Assembly (NCBI GenBank): GCA_001296005.1
Contig: LJHR01000015.1
Coordinates: 124,001 to 188,000, forward strand
Source of the DNA: an alpha proteobacterium AAP38
Lineage (GTDB): Bacteria > Pseudomonadota > Alphaproteobacteria > Azospirillales > Azospirillaceae
Reading direction: 5' to 3'
Length of the DNA: 64,000 nucleotides
Shown here one piece after another: positions 36,717 through 45,399 of this stretch. The first letter of the stretch is position 1. The number at the start of each line of letters is the position of its first letter. The notes under the pieces are model-generated. The model did not search any database. It was not told the DNA's origin and saw only the letters and a list, made by a program, of their open reading frames with translations. Both the position numbers and the translations under genes were made by a program.

Positions 36717-37103
36717 TCATCCCACCGGGGCAGCCGGCGGGTTATACATAGACAGGGCGGCGACGATGATGTCGGCATTGCCCTGCCCGTGCCCTGCCCT
36801 GGCATGACCCTCTTCCGTCGCGGCAAGCCGGTAATAGTTCACCAGGAAAACCCGGATCGCCGCCGTCAGGGACGCGGCGGCGGGCTTCTTCTCCACGATG
36901 CGAGTGCAGATGTCGTGGACGTTATGTCCTTCACGCACCGCGACATCCGACAGCGCGTCCCACATTTCCGGTTCCATGCGCAGGCTGGTGCGCTTGCCCA
37001 GAACGACGACGTTGCGGATGACCAGGGTGCTGCTGCCATCGGGCAGGTCTTCACCGGAGAAACGCTTTGAACGCGGCGGCACGGGTGCCTCCCCACTGGA
37101 CAT
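36717..37103 (-). CDS. Ribbon-helix-helix domain protein
   Basis: From ATG 37103 this is a 128-residue protein. The central part VLGKRTSLRMEPEMWDALSD and VAVREGHNVHDICTRIVE forms a beta strand and two helices of the RHH_4 type common in alphaproteobacteria. The frame stays open to 37175, but that extension lacks a good start site. It is a likely DNA-binding protein; a palindrome GTCATATGAC lies at 37158-37167, just upstream, and could be its own operator. It has no toxin gene next to it. Confidence 0.75.
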   Translation of the reverse strand: MSSGEAPVPPRSKRFSGEDLPDGSSTLVIRNVVVLGKRTSLRMEPEMWDALSDVAVREGHNVHDICTRIVEKKPAAASLTAAIRVFLVNYYRLAATEEGHARAGHGQGNADIIVAALSMYNPPAAPVG

Positions 37104-37429
37104 GAACGGGACATGTCGGCATAAATCAATATGCAGACACATAAACCTATATGTCACGTCATATGACCAGATCAATCAAAATCAATCATGGGTAAGTTGC
37201 AGTGGTCGGTGACCAGCGGACGGTACGCAGGCGAGACCGGCCAGGGGCGCATCTCTGCCGGTGCGCGGCCTTTGGATCATTTCTGATGGCCGCCAAACAA
37301 CGGCTGGCACGCATCTGGGTTTCCCCGGGATTCCAGCATTCCCGGCCCGATTTATGGGAAGTCAGCGTCAGGCCTTATGAATAGTCGGCCCGTACTTCAG
37401 AAATGCGGAGGGCATGCTGCGAGCGTTGA
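37104..37429. other. Intergenic region
   Basis: These 326 bp hold no supported gene. Palindromes lie near 37149-37167; the rest shows no clear promoter, terminator or RNA fold. Confidence 0.5.
37149..37167. promoter_or_regulatory. Candidate operator palindromes
   Basis: ATATG-N6-CATAT (37149-37164) overlaps the perfect 10-bp palindrome GTCATATGAC (37158-37167), 46 bp before the ribbon-helix-helix start. Autoregulation is a guess. Confidence 0.35.
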
Positions 37430-37837
37430 TTACTCAACCTCCGCCTCCAAAGCCTCCATATCGGCATCGCTGAAGCCGAAATGATGCCCGATCTCATGGA
37501 TCAGGACATGGCGAACCAGATGATCCAGGTCCTCTCCCGTCTCGCACCAATAATCCAGGATGGGCCGGCGATAGAGGAAGATCAGGTCCGGTTCTAGGCG
37601 CGGCTGCGTCACGCTCTGCCAGGGCATGCCCACACCATGGTAGAGACCTAGCAGATCAAACGGGCTTTCCAGGCCCATTTCGCGCTCCGTCTCCTCGTCG
37701 GGGAAATCCTCCACCCGGATCAGGACATTGCGAACATGGCTGCGCAGGGCGTCGGGAATGGCCTCCGCCGCGCGGGCGGCGATGATTTCCATCTCGGCCA
37801 GGGTGGGAGCGGTGGTGAAGCGGCGAAGCGAGGTCAT
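37430..37837 (-). CDS. Metallopeptidase family protein (zincin, DUF1025-like)
   Basis: This 135-residue protein starts at ATG 37837. Zinc motif HEIGHH at 114-119 (HExxH), followed by [12 protein letters not shown], which supplies the third acidic ligand of this minimal zincin family. [11 protein letters not shown] and [14 protein letters not shown] are conserved family segments. No signal peptide is seen. Substrates of the family are unknown. It diverges from phhB, with their starts 103 bp apart. Confidence 0.9.
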   Translation of the reverse strand: MTSLRRFTTAPTLAEMEIIAARAAEAIPDALRSHVRNVLIRVEDFPDEETEREMGLESPFDLLGLYHGVGMPWQSVTQPRLEPDLIFLYRRPILDYWCETGEDLDHLVRHVLIHEIGHHFGFSDADMEALEAEVE

Positions 37838-37940
37838 GGGATACCGGTCAGGGCAAAGGGGTTGGATGGGCGATGGCGGCTTGACGCCGCCGCCGCCCCG
37901 GTCCACCTACAGGCCAACAAATCCTGATCAGGAGGAAGAG

Positions 37941-38252
37941 ATGACGCAAGCCCAAACAGGCCGCCCGCCGAAACTGGATAATGATGCCGTGACGGCGTCC
38001 CTGGGCACCCTGCCCGGCTGGACCCTGCGCGCCGATCAGGCCGCCATTGTGAAGACCTTCCGTTTCAAGGACTTCAACGAGGCGTTCGGCTTCATGACGC
38101 GCGTCGCCATTCTGGCCGACAAGATCGACCACCATCCCGAATGGTTCAATGTCTATAACCGCGTCGACGTCACGCTGAACACCCACGATGTCGGCGGCAT
38201 CAGCCGACTGGACATCGAAATGGCGACCTTCATGGAGCAGGCGGCGCGCTGA
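37941..38252 (+). CDS. phhB: 4a-hydroxytetrahydrobiopterin dehydratase (pterin-4a-carbinolamine dehydratase)
   Basis: This 103-residue enzyme recycles the pterin cofactor after phenylalanine hydroxylation. ATG 37941 follows an excellent AGGAGGAAGAG site. [20 protein letters not shown] holds the catalytic histidines of the family. No phenylalanine hydroxylase gene is in this window. The 3' end overlaps the convergent nucleosidase gene by 23 bp. Confidence 0.95.
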   Translation: MTQAQTGRPPKLDNDAVTASLGTLPGWTLRADQAAIVKTFRFKDFNEAFGFMTRVAILADKIDHHPEWFNVYNRVDVTLNTHDVGGISRLDIEMATFMEQAAR

Positions 38253-39156
38253 ACCGCATCGCCTCCAGCATCGCCGTCACCAGCTTGGCGGCGTTGCTGG
38301 AGGCCAGCGCCATGAAGGTGGGAATGCGGTTTTCATCCGGGTCGGCACCGGCTAGATCGGAGACGGACCGGAAGATGATGTAGGGCACGCCATTCTGTTC
38401 GGCGACCAGCGCCACGGCGGCACTTTCCATATCCACCACCTTGGCCCCGATAGTGCCGTTCAGATAGGCGCGCCAGCCGGCATTATCCATGAAGGCGGGG
38501 CCCGACACCCCGTCGCCGCCCATGACAATCTTGGGGCTTGTCTCAAGACAGGTCTTGTTTGCAGCGCATTTATCCAGCTTCACCCCGGCCACCGCCTTCT
38601 CGGCCAGGGCCAGCAGGCCTGCATCCGCCTCGAACCAGAATTTACGGATTGGTTCGGCCTTGCCGGGTACGCGGACATAGGCGTTCGACGGCTGGATCAC
38701 GCCATAGGCGGGATAGGGCAGGCTGGCCCAGGGCACGGGCTTCAGGGTTCCATCCGCGCCTTCGCGCACGAAATGGCTTTCCAGATACTGGCCCCAGCGG
38801 CGGGGCACGGCCACGTCACCAATATGCAGATGCGGGTCAAGACCGCCGGCAATGCCGCTGAACAGCAGGGCGTCGACCTTGAACCGGTCCAGCAGCATCT
38901 GCGTCGTCATGGCGGCATTCACCATGCTGACGCCTGACAGGACCAGAACCACCGGGCGGCCCGCCAATGTGCCCAGCGTGAAATCCACGCCATGCACGGA
39001 AATCACCCTCTTATCCTTGGTGCTGGCCAGCAGGGTGACCAGTTCGGGCGCGAAGGCCGACATCACGGCGGTGCGCGGTGTGGCATCCAGCAATTCCGCC
39101 CGCGCCGGCGCCAGCAGCAGCAGGAAAGCCAGAAGGGCGGGGATCAGCCGGGTCAT
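38230..39156 (-). CDS. Exported MTA/SAH nucleosidase-like phosphorylase
   Basis: This protein of the PNP/UDP phosphorylase superfamily has 308 residues from ATG 39156. It begins with a typical signal peptide ([20 protein letters not shown]), so it should act in the periplasm or be anchored there; the better known MtnN is cytoplasmic. Family motifs: [17 protein letters not shown] near residues 97-113, and [19 protein letters not shown] with the ME(S/A) ribose-binding glutamate. The middle contains two cysteines in [15 protein letters not shown] that may form a disulphide, fitting an exported location. The physiological nucleoside is unknown. It overlaps phhB. Confidence 0.85.
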   Translation of the reverse strand: MTRLIPALLAFLLLLAPARAELLDATPRTAVMSAFAPELVTLLASTKDKRVISVHGVDFTLGTLAGRPVVLVLSGVSMVNAAMTTQMLLDRFKVDALLFSGIAGGLDPHLHIGDVAVPRRWGQYLESHFVREGADGTLKPVPWASLPYPAYGVIQPSNAYVRVPGKAEPIRKFWFEADAGLLALAEKAVAGVKLDKCAANKTCLETSPKIVMGGDGVSGPAFMDNAGWRAYLNGTIGAKVVDMESAAVALVAEQNGVPYIIFRSVSDLAGADPDENRIPTFMALASSNAAKLVTAMLEAMRFSAPPAP

Positions 39157-39234
39157 GGGGACGCCATCCATGTTGCAGTGCGAGATGGGCATGGTGGCGG
39201 CAGACGACGGGATCGTCAACCGCCACCATCCGGA

Positions 39235-41091
39235 TCAGGCTTTCTTGATCCAAGCCTCAACCTGTTCACCCAGCACATCCAACGGTACCGCCCCGGTGCG
39301 CAGCACCAGATCATGGAAGGCGCGCAGGTCGAACTTCGCCCCCAGCGCCTGTTTCGCCCGATCGCGCAGGTCCAGGATCTTCAGCATGCCGACATAATAG
39401 CTGGTGGCCTGACCGGGATTGACGATGTAGCGGTCGATCTCGCGGATCACCTGCTCCCGGTTCAGCGGTGTGTTGGCCACGAAATAATCGATGGCCTGTT
39501 CACGGGTCCAGCGCTTGGCATGGATGCCGCTATCCACGACCAGCCGCACGGCCCGCCAGACCTGTGTCGTCAGGCGACCGAAATCGGCGTAGGGGTCCTG
39601 GTAGAAGCCATATTCCTTGGGCAAGCGTTCGGCATACAGGCCCCAGCCCTCGATATAGGCGCCGAAGAAGCTGTAGCGCCGGAAATCCGGCACATCGCCC
39701 AGTTCCTGGGAAATGGCGATCTGCATGTGATGGCCGGGGATCGCCTCGTGATAGACGATGGCATCGGCCTGCCATTTCGCCATTTCCCGCATATTGGCGA
39801 GGTTGGCGTAGAAGATGCCGGGCCGCGATCCATCGGGCGAGGGCGGGTTATAGAAGGCCGGCGGGGCCGATTTCTCACGATAGGGTTCGACCCGCTTCAC
39901 GATGACGGGCGCCTTGGGCTTGGTGATGAACCATTCGTCCAGACGCTTGGAATAATCCGCGATCAGTTTCTCGCAATGGGCCAGATAGGCGGCACGGCCT
40001 TCCTCATCGCCATTGAAATAGAATTTCGGATCATTGCGCAGATGTTCGAAGAATTCCTGCAGGGTGCCATGGAATTCCACCTGCCGCATGATGCCCTGCA
40101 TATCCTTCTGCAGAAGCGCCACATGCTTCAGGCCCAGTTCGTGGATCTGATCCGGGCTCATGTCGGTGGTGGTGCTGTTCTTCACGCAGAACCGGTAATA
40201 GGCATCGCCATCCGGCAGCTTCCAGACACCATCATCATGAGTGGCCGCCGCCTCCAGCTTGGCTACGGCGGTGTCCAGCGCCTCATAGGCGGGCTTGACC
40301 TTGGTGGTCAGGATACGGGCGGCCTCGGCCACCAGCTTGTCCTTCTCACCCTGCGCGATGGACAGGGCGCCGACCTTCTTCTTGAAATCGGCATAAAGCG
40401 CGCTATCCGGGCCCTGGTCGAACGGGGCGCCGGTGATGACGGAGCGGATATCGGGCCGCATCTTGGCGAGCGAGAATTTGGGCGGCACCACGCCGCGCGC
40501 GGCCGCATCCTCCCCGCGCCGGATGACATTCTGGATGACGGCGGACACGCCGTTCAGACGCGCCAGATAGGCCCGCGCGTCGGAGACATCATCAATCCGG
40601 TGCTGATTGGCCAGGAAGCTGGGGATGCCGGTGTGCCGGCCATAGAGATGGTTGATCGGATAGCGGTGATTGCGCCAGCGATGCGCCTCGATCTCCGCCT
40701 CGCACTGCGCCTCGAACAGGCGGAAATTCAGCCGGTCGGTGGCGCCAAGCTGCCCGGCATCCCAACCCTGGCGCAGCATGTCCAGCGCCTGACGGGTGCG
40801 GGCAACGGATGCCTCGGCAAAGGCGTCGCTGCCATCATCCCAGCGGTCATAACCGGTCTTGCGACCGCGCTGCGTCTGGGTTTCGGGCGACAGGGACAGG
40901 TCGGCCTCATACACTTCTGCGAAGAAGGCGTGAAGGGCGGCAGCGTCCCCCTTGTTCTTCGGCTTGGCCGCATCGCTCAGCGACAGGGGGCCGGGCAGAC
41001 CCTGCGTAAAGGCGGGCAGCGGGGTGGCAGCAGCAAGCGCCAGACCGGCCGAACCGGCCAGCAACTGACGACGGGAAAGGCGGTGACGCAT
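39235..41091 (-). CDS. DUF885 family exported protein, paralogue 1
   Basis: This 618-residue protein starts at ATG 41091 (an in-frame ATG at 41106 adds five). A twin-arginine signal ([20 protein letters not shown]) predicts Tat export. Metalloprotease-like zinc motif [12 protein letters not shown] at about 448-459, with [15 protein letters not shown] supplying the glutamate ligand. DUF885 proteins are thought to be zinc carboxypeptidases or aminopeptidases, but most lack proven substrates. A paralogue lies at 54158-55996. It stands alone between the nucleosidase and the parS/dnaQ region. Confidence 0.88.
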   Translation of the reverse strand: MRHRLSRRQLLAGSAGLALAAATPLPAFTQGLPGPLSLSDAAKPKNKGDAAALHAFFAEVYEADLSLSPETQTQRGRKTGYDRWDDGSDAFAEASVARTRQALDMLRQGWDAGQLGATDRLNFRLFEAQCEAEIEAHRWRNHRYPINHLYGRHTGIPSFLANQHRIDDVSDARAYLARLNGVSAVIQNVIRRGEDAAARGVVPPKFSLAKMRPDIRSVITGAPFDQGPDSALYADFKKKVGALSIAQGEKDKLVAEAARILTTKVKPAYEALDTAVAKLEAAATHDDGVWKLPDGDAYYRFCVKNSTTTDMSPDQIHELGLKHVALLQKDMQGIMRQVEFHGTLQEFFEHLRNDPKFYFNGDEEGRAAYLAHCEKLIADYSKRLDEWFITKPKAPVIVKRVEPYREKSAPPAFYNPPSPDGSRPGIFYANLANMREMAKWQADAIVYHEAIPGHHMQIAISQELGDVPDFRRYSFFGAYIEGWGLYAERLPKEYGFYQDPYADFGRLTTQVWRAVRLVVDSGIHAKRWTREQAIDYFVANTPLNREQVIREIDRYIVNPGQATSYYVGMLKILDLRDRAKQALGAKFDLRAFHDLVLRTGAVPLDVLGEQVEAWIKKA

Positions 41092-41139
41092 GGATCGCTG
41101 TTCCATTCTTGTTATCGTGGGACGCTACAACCATACCCG

Positions 41140-41155
41140 TGTTTCACATGAAACA
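41140..41155. other. parS-like centromere site 1 (one mismatch)
   Basis: TGTTTCACATGAAACA differs from the bacterial parS consensus TGTTTCACGTGAAACA at one central position. It lies in an intergenic stretch about 4 kb left of the proposed origin. ParB binding is inferred. Confidence 0.7.
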
Positions 41156-41284
41156 TCGGGGTCCAATCCGGGAATATACCAACGGTCAGACCTTCTGACT
41201 GTTGGTACGGCGGTGACGACCGCCGCGCCGCCCATGCGGCGTAGCCAAGGGCGCGGATGCGCCCGCCCGGCGATTGAGGGGCCG

Positions 41285-41974
41285 TCAAGCCAGCCAGGCG
41301 GCGTTCTTCAGCCCTTTCACAAAGGCCTCGTGTGCGGCCAGTTCGTCGGGCAGGGGCGCGTGCGGGCGCGGCGGGCGGGCGGTGCGGGTAACACGGACGG
41401 ACCCCGTATCCAGACCCTGCTGGGTGGCGACCGGGCCGCCGGCCAGCACCAGATCCGGCTGACGCCCACCCATCAGTTCCAGATAGACCTCGGCCAGCAG
41501 TTGGCTGTCCAGCAAGGCGCCGTGCAGGGTGCGGTTGGAATTGTCGATTTCAAACCGGCGGCAAAGCGCATCCAGACTGGCCGGCGCGCCGGGGAAGCGC
41601 TTGCGCGCGATCTTCACGGTATCGACGACGGGATTGGTCAGCTTCGGCATGCCGATCCGCACCAGTTCCATGTTCAGGAAGCCGATATCGAACGTGGCAT
41701 TATGGATCACCAGCTGCGCATCGCCGATGAAATCCAGAAAATCCCCGACCACGGCGGGAAAGACCGGCTTGTCAGACAGGAAAGTAGCTGACAGGCCATG
41801 TACCGCTTCGGCTTCTGCCGGCATGTCGCGTTCGGGGTTCAGGTAGGTGTGGTAGTGCTGTCCCGTGGCGATATGGTTGAACAGTTCCACACAGCCGATT
41901 TCGACGATGCGGTCGCCGTTCAACGGGTCGATGCCGGTGGTTTCGGTATCCAGCACGATCTCGCGCATTGCCAT
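41285..41974 (-). CDS. dnaQ: DNA polymerase III epsilon subunit (proofreading exonuclease)
   Basis: In this 229-residue 3'-5' exonuclease, Exo I is REIVLDTETTG with catalytic Asp and Glu, Exo II HNATFDIGFLNMEL, and Exo III HGALLDSQLLAEVY. Its C-terminal tail probably binds the alpha subunit. The ATG at 41974 overlaps the coaE stop (TGATG), so the genes are translationally coupled. It is the last gene of ppsR-maf-aroE-coaE-dnaQ, a classic order at alphaproteobacterial origins. Confidence 0.95.
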   Translation of the reverse strand: MAMREIVLDTETTGIDPLNGDRIVEIGCVELFNHIATGQHYHTYLNPERDMPAEAEAVHGLSATFLSDKPVFPAVVGDFLDFIGDAQLVIHNATFDIGFLNMELVRIGMPKLTNPVVDTVKIARKRFPGAPASLDALCRRFEIDNSNRTLHGALLDSQLLAEVYLELMGGRQPDLVLAGGPVATQQGLDTGSVRVTRTARPPRPHAPLPDELAAHEAFVKGLKNAAWLA

Positions 41975-42597
41975 CAAACCTTTCGAACGGGCGACCAGAC
42001 GCGGCCCTGACGCTGTTTCACGGCCGCCACGATGCGGCGCAGGTGCAGCAGCGTCAAGCGCCGGCCCAAACCTGTAGGCACGACAAAATCCCCCCGCCGG
42101 CGTTTTTCCGCGTCCGGCACCTGCCTGGCCAGGATATTGGCCAGTTTCGCGGCATTCATGCCGGGCCGGGCCAGCACGCGCTGACGCTGCAGCCAGGCGG
42201 GTGCCGTCACCACGATCACGGCATCCACCCGCCGCTGCCCCTTCGTTTCATAGAGAAGCGGGATGTCCATGGCGGCCACCCGCACACCACGCCGGGCACA
42301 GCGTTTCAGGAAGTCATCGGCATCCGCACGGGTCAGCGGATGCACCGCCGCCTCCAGCCGTTTCAGGGCTTCCGGTTTGCCTAGAACGGCGGCGGCCAGG
42401 GCGGCACGGTCGACGGCCCCATTCTTCACAGCATCGGGAAACAGAGCCTGGATGGCCGGGACCGCCTTGCCGCCCCTTGCATAAAGCCGGTGGACGCTGG
42501 CATCGGCATCATGGACGGGACAGCCCAGGCGGCGCAACATGCTGGCCGCCGTGGATTTTCCCATGCCGATGGAACCGGTCAGGCCCAGAATGATCAT
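41974..42597 (-). CDS. coaE: Dephospho-CoA kinase
   Basis: CoaE catalyses the last step of coenzyme A synthesis. The protein is 207 residues with the P-loop GLTGSIGMGKSTA near residues 5-17 and the family segment VAAMDIPLLYETKGQRRVD. Its ATG overlaps the aroE stop by four bases, and its stop overlaps the dnaQ start, so it sits inside a tightly coupled operon. Confidence 0.95.
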   Translation of the reverse strand: MIILGLTGSIGMGKSTAASMLRRLGCPVHDADASVHRLYARGGKAVPAIQALFPDAVKNGAVDRAALAAAVLGKPEALKRLEAAVHPLTRADADDFLKRCARRGVRVAAMDIPLLYETKGQRRVDAVIVVTAPAWLQRQRVLARPGMNAAKLANILARQVPDAEKRRRGDFVVPTGLGRRLTLLHLRRIVAAVKQRQGRVWSPVRKV

Positions 42598-43439
42598 CGC
42601 GGGTCCAGAACGAAGCGGCGCAGATCGTCTGTCACCTGCGGATCGGTGCCAAACCAGGCGTGAAAGCCGGGTCGGGCCTGATGCAGCAGCATGCCCAGCC
42701 CATCCACGACAGGATTGCCGCGTGCGGCAGCGGCGGCCAGCAACGGCGTCACCAGCGGGACATAGACGATATCGGTGACGATGGCATCGGTCGGCAGGGC
42801 CGACAGGTCAATTTCCAGGGGTGGATAGCCATTCATGCCCTGGCTGGTGGAATTGACCAGCAGCACGGCGCCATCCAGCGCCCCATCGCGCCCATCCCAG
42901 GCCCCGACCTTGATGCGCGGATCGCCCAGATCGGCGGCGATTTCGGCGGCCCGTGCCTGGGTACGGTTCAGCAGCCGGATTTCCGGCGCACCCGCATCCA
43001 GCAGCGCCACCACGACGGCCCGCGCCGCACCACCGGCCCCCAGCACCACCGACGGGCCACGTGTCACGGACCAAGTGGCCGGTGCGGTGGCAACCAGATT
43101 TTCCCAGAAGCCGAACCCATCGGTATTGCGGCCTTCCAAGGTTGCATCATCAGCCACGATGATGGTGTTGACGGCGCCGATGCGCCGCGCGCTGCTGTCC
43201 AGCCGGTCAACGATGCGGAACGCCACTTCCTTGTGCGGGATGGTGACGTTGCAGCCGCGAAATCCCATGGCGGGCAAGGCACGGATGGCCTGTTCGGCCC
43301 GATCCGGCGGTACGGCCAGCGGCACATAGGCACCGTCGATCCCATAATGGCGCAGCCAGAACCCATGCAGCAGCGGGCTGCGCGAATGACCGATGGGCCA
43401 GCCCATGACCCCGGCGATCAGCCCCTTCCCCGTCAACAT
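42594..43439 (-). CDS. aroE: Shikimate dehydrogenase
   Basis: AroE reduces 3-dehydroshikimate with NADPH in aromatic amino-acid synthesis. The protein is 281 residues. The shikimate site is WPIGHSRSPLLHGFWL near residues 14-29 and the catalytic lysine is in NVTIPHKE near 66-70; the NADPH-binding glycine loop is VLGAGGAARAVVVAL near 131-145. It overlaps coaE by 4 bp and follows maf by 15 bp. Confidence 0.96.
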   Translation of the reverse strand: MLTGKGLIAGVMGWPIGHSRSPLLHGFWLRHYGIDGAYVPLAVPPDRAEQAIRALPAMGFRGCNVTIPHKEVAFRIVDRLDSSARRIGAVNTIIVADDATLEGRNTDGFGFWENLVATAPATWSVTRGPSVVLGAGGAARAVVVALLDAGAPEIRLLNRTQARAAEIAADLGDPRIKVGAWDGRDGALDGAVLLVNSTSQGMNGYPPLEIDLSALPTDAIVTDIVYVPLVTPLLAAAAARGNPVVDGLGMLLHQARPGFHAWFGTDPQVTDDLRRFVLDPR

Positions 43440-43454
43440 TCAGATACTCTCCTG

Positions 43455-44072
43455 TCAGGCCGGCAACAGCTTGCGCACGCGCAGGAAATCCAGCAGCGGC
43501 AGCAGTGGCAGACCCTGAATGGTGAAATGATCACCCTTCACCTTGTTGAACAACTGCGCGCCCAGCCCTTCCACCTGATATGAGCCGGCACAGGACAGAA
43601 CGGCATCACCGGCGGCATCCAGGTAACGGTCGATGAAGGCGTCAGACAGGGCGCGCATGGTCAGGGTGGCATGGTCGATATGGTGCCAGACGCGGGTGCC
43701 ATTATGGAACACGACCACAGCGGAATAGAGCGTGTGTGTGCGCCCCGACAGCAGGCGCAGATGGCTGGCGGCGTCGGCCCGGTCCACCGGCTTGTCGAAC
43801 CAGCGACCGTCGCATTCCAGCATCTGGTCGCCGCCTACGACATAGGCGCCAACATATTTGCGCGCCAGCTTGGAGGCTTTCAGATCAGCCAGCGCTTCCG
43901 CCACCTCCGGCGGCTTCATGCCGGCGGCCTTTCCGGACAGCTTGATCTCTTCCTCATCCACACGGGCCGCTTCGGCATGCACCTCTACCCCCGCTGCTTC
44001 CAGCATGCGGCGGCGTGAGGCGCTGGCAGAGGCCAGAATGATAGGTTCAGTCGTCAAAGAGGCCGGCCTCAT
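43455..44072 (-). CDS. maf: Maf-like nucleoside triphosphate pyrophosphatase
   Basis: This 205-residue protein hydrolyses non-canonical or methylated nucleotides in the Maf family. Motifs: ILASASASRRRMLEAAGV at the start (substrate loop), VVGGDQMLECDG, and DKPVDRADAASHLRLLSGRT. The presence of GDQ in place of ADTVV puts it in a Maf subfamily common in alphaproteobacteria, so nucleotide preference is uncertain. Its start overlaps the ppsR stop by four bases. Confidence 0.9.
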   Translation of the reverse strand: MRPASLTTEPIILASASASRRRMLEAAGVEVHAEAARVDEEEIKLSGKAAGMKPPEVAEALADLKASKLARKYVGAYVVGGDQMLECDGRWFDKPVDRADAASHLRLLSGRTHTLYSAVVVFHNGTRVWHHIDHATLTMRALSDAFIDRYLDAAGDAVLSCAGSYQVEGLGAQLFNKVKGDHFTIQGLPLLPLLDFLRVRKLLPA

Positions 44073-44965
44073 TCATCACCCTTGATACTGTCGATGGCCG
44101 CAGCCGCCTGTGGCCGGCGGCGGGCGAACAGCATCATCACCTCCGCCGCCGTTTCTTCGATCGACCGGCGGGAGACATCGATGACAGCCCAGCCCTTGCG
44201 CGTGAACAGGCGCCGGGCCTCCAGCAACTCCTCCCGCACGCGTTCGGGATCGGTGTAGGAGGTGTCGTCGCCCTGGTTCAGCAGTTTCAGACGGTTGCGC
44301 CGGATCTGTACCAGCCGTTCAGGGTCCTTGGTCAGACCCACGATCAGGGGTCGGGTCAGTTGATCCAGCTCCGGCGGCAGGGGGCAGCCGGGCACATAGG
44401 GGATATTGGCGGCCTTGATGCCGCGATTGGCCAGATAGATGCAGGTCGGCGTCTTCGATGTCCGGCTGACACCCACCAGGATCACGTCAGCATCATGCAG
44501 GCCCCAGGCGCTTTGCCCATCATCATGATTGAGGGCAAAATCCATGGCGTCGATGCGGCCAAAATATTCGGCGGTCAGGGCATGCTGGCGCCCCGGCTTC
44601 GACTGGCTCTGCAGGCCCAGATAATTACCCAGCGCATTGATCAGCGGGTCCAGGACGGAGATGCTGGGGATGCCCAGTTCCCGGCAGGTATCCTGCAGCT
44701 TATGGCGCAGTTTCTCATTCACCAGGGTGAACATCACCAGACCCGGATGCTCCCGGATACCTTCCAGCACCATGTCCAGCTGCCGTTCGGTGCGAACCAG
44801 ATTCCAGAAATGCTCGACCGGGTGCACCTGATCGAACTGGCTGACGCAGGCGCGGGCAACGGAATTAATCGTCTCCCCCGTCGCATCGGAAACCAGATGC
44901 AGGTGGAAGTTCCTGGGTACGGACGGTGGCTTGATATGGCCACCATGATGATCGCCGGGGTGCAT
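44069..44965 (-). CDS. ppsR: Pyruvate, phosphate dikinase / PEP synthase regulatory protein (DUF299)
   Basis: This bifunctional ADP-dependent kinase and phosphate-dependent phosphorylase switches PEP synthase or pyruvate phosphate dikinase off and on. From ATG 44965 it is 298 residues; the frame is open to 45052. FHLHLVSDATGETINSVARA opens the family domain and the P-loop GVSRTSKTPTCIYLA lies near residues 164-178. This gene is the classic left neighbour of the alphaproteobacterial origin (the Rickettsia RP001 homologue), with hemE on the right. It heads the operon ppsR-maf-aroE-coaE-dnaQ. Confidence 0.95.
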   Translation of the reverse strand: MHPGDHHGGHIKPPSVPRNFHLHLVSDATGETINSVARACVSQFDQVHPVEHFWNLVRTERQLDMVLEGIREHPGLVMFTLVNEKLRHKLQDTCRELGIPSISVLDPLINALGNYLGLQSQSKPGRQHALTAEYFGRIDAMDFALNHDDGQSAWGLHDADVILVGVSRTSKTPTCIYLANRGIKAANIPYVPGCPLPPELDQLTRPLIVGLTKDPERLVQIRRNRLKLLNQGDDTSYTDPERVREELLEARRLFTRKGWAVIDVSRRSIEETAAEVMMLFARRRPQAAAAIDSIKGDE

Positions 44966-45210
44966 CCTGTGGACCGCTCCTGGGGATATGTCGGGGACGG
45001 ATGTGCGTGAACGGGCACAAAAGGCGTAGCCGGGCTTTTCCATCCCTGGCAAGCCCGTACTTATCTGCCCTGCTGCCCGATCTGGGATTAACTCTGCTTG
45101 TTTGCCTGAGAATCAAGGACGAATCGGGTGGGCCAGATGGATTGTCCCCATATCGCAATGATCCCTGGGAAACCAGCATTTCCGCGCCTCTTGCAGCAAA
45201 CTCCATAAAG

Positions 45211-45219
45211 TTTTCCACA
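45211..45219 (+). other. DnaA box (TTTTCCACA)
   Basis: One mismatch from TTATCCACA and matching the relaxed TTWTNCACA form. First of the cluster in the proposed oriC. Confidence 0.6.
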
Positions 45220-45223
45220 ATTT

Positions 45224-45232
45224 TTTTCCACA
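45224..45232 (+). other. DnaA box (TTTTCCACA)
   Basis: Identical to the previous box, 13 bp further on in the same orientation. Confidence 0.6.
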
Positions 45233-45253
45233 CCCTGCGCGATGCACTCGGAT

Positions 45254-45262
45254 TGTGGACAA
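45254..45262 (-). other. DnaA box (TTGTCCACA)
   Basis: Reads TTGTCCACA on the minus strand, one mismatch from consensus, opposite in orientation to its neighbours. Confidence 0.55.
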
Positions 45263-45287
45263 AAATGCGGACAAATATGAATTCCCG

Positions 45288-45296
45288 TTATCCACA
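45288..45296 (+). other. Consensus DnaA box (TTATCCACA)
   Basis: Perfect match to the high-affinity DnaA box. Confidence 0.8.
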
Positions 45297-45399
45297 GGAC
45301 CCACTACCTCCTCAATCCTTTCTATAAAAAAGTTAAGTTTTAAGAGAGGGGTTGGGATAAGGTTTGGCACGCTCTGCATTCGTGACCTGGGTTGGATAC

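Larger units (their letters stand above)
44966..45399. other. Chromosomal replication origin (oriC) candidate
   Basis: This is the ppsR-hemE intergenic region, the position of oriC in Caulobacter and Rickettsia. It holds a perfect DnaA box (45288-45296), three close variants within 86 bp, a weaker TGCGGACAA (45266-45274), and an AT-rich stretch with T7 and A6 runs (45200-45345) suited to unwinding. Two GANTC sites, the CcrM methylation target, lie at 45110-45114 and 45121-45125. Genes on both sides point away from it. I see no TTAA-N7-TTAA CtrA site. Confidence 0.85.

Noticed and set aside
38992-41151. A 719-codon open frame antisense to the DUF885 gene and nucleosidase
   Set aside because: It is a shadow of high-GC codon bias opposite to a gene with clear zinc motifs and a Tat signal; its translation shows no recognisable domains.
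45060-45350. CtrA binding sites in the origin
   Set aside because: I find TTAA tetranucleotides but not TTAA-N7-TTAA; the nearest case (GTTAAGTTTTAAG) has only 3 bp between them.
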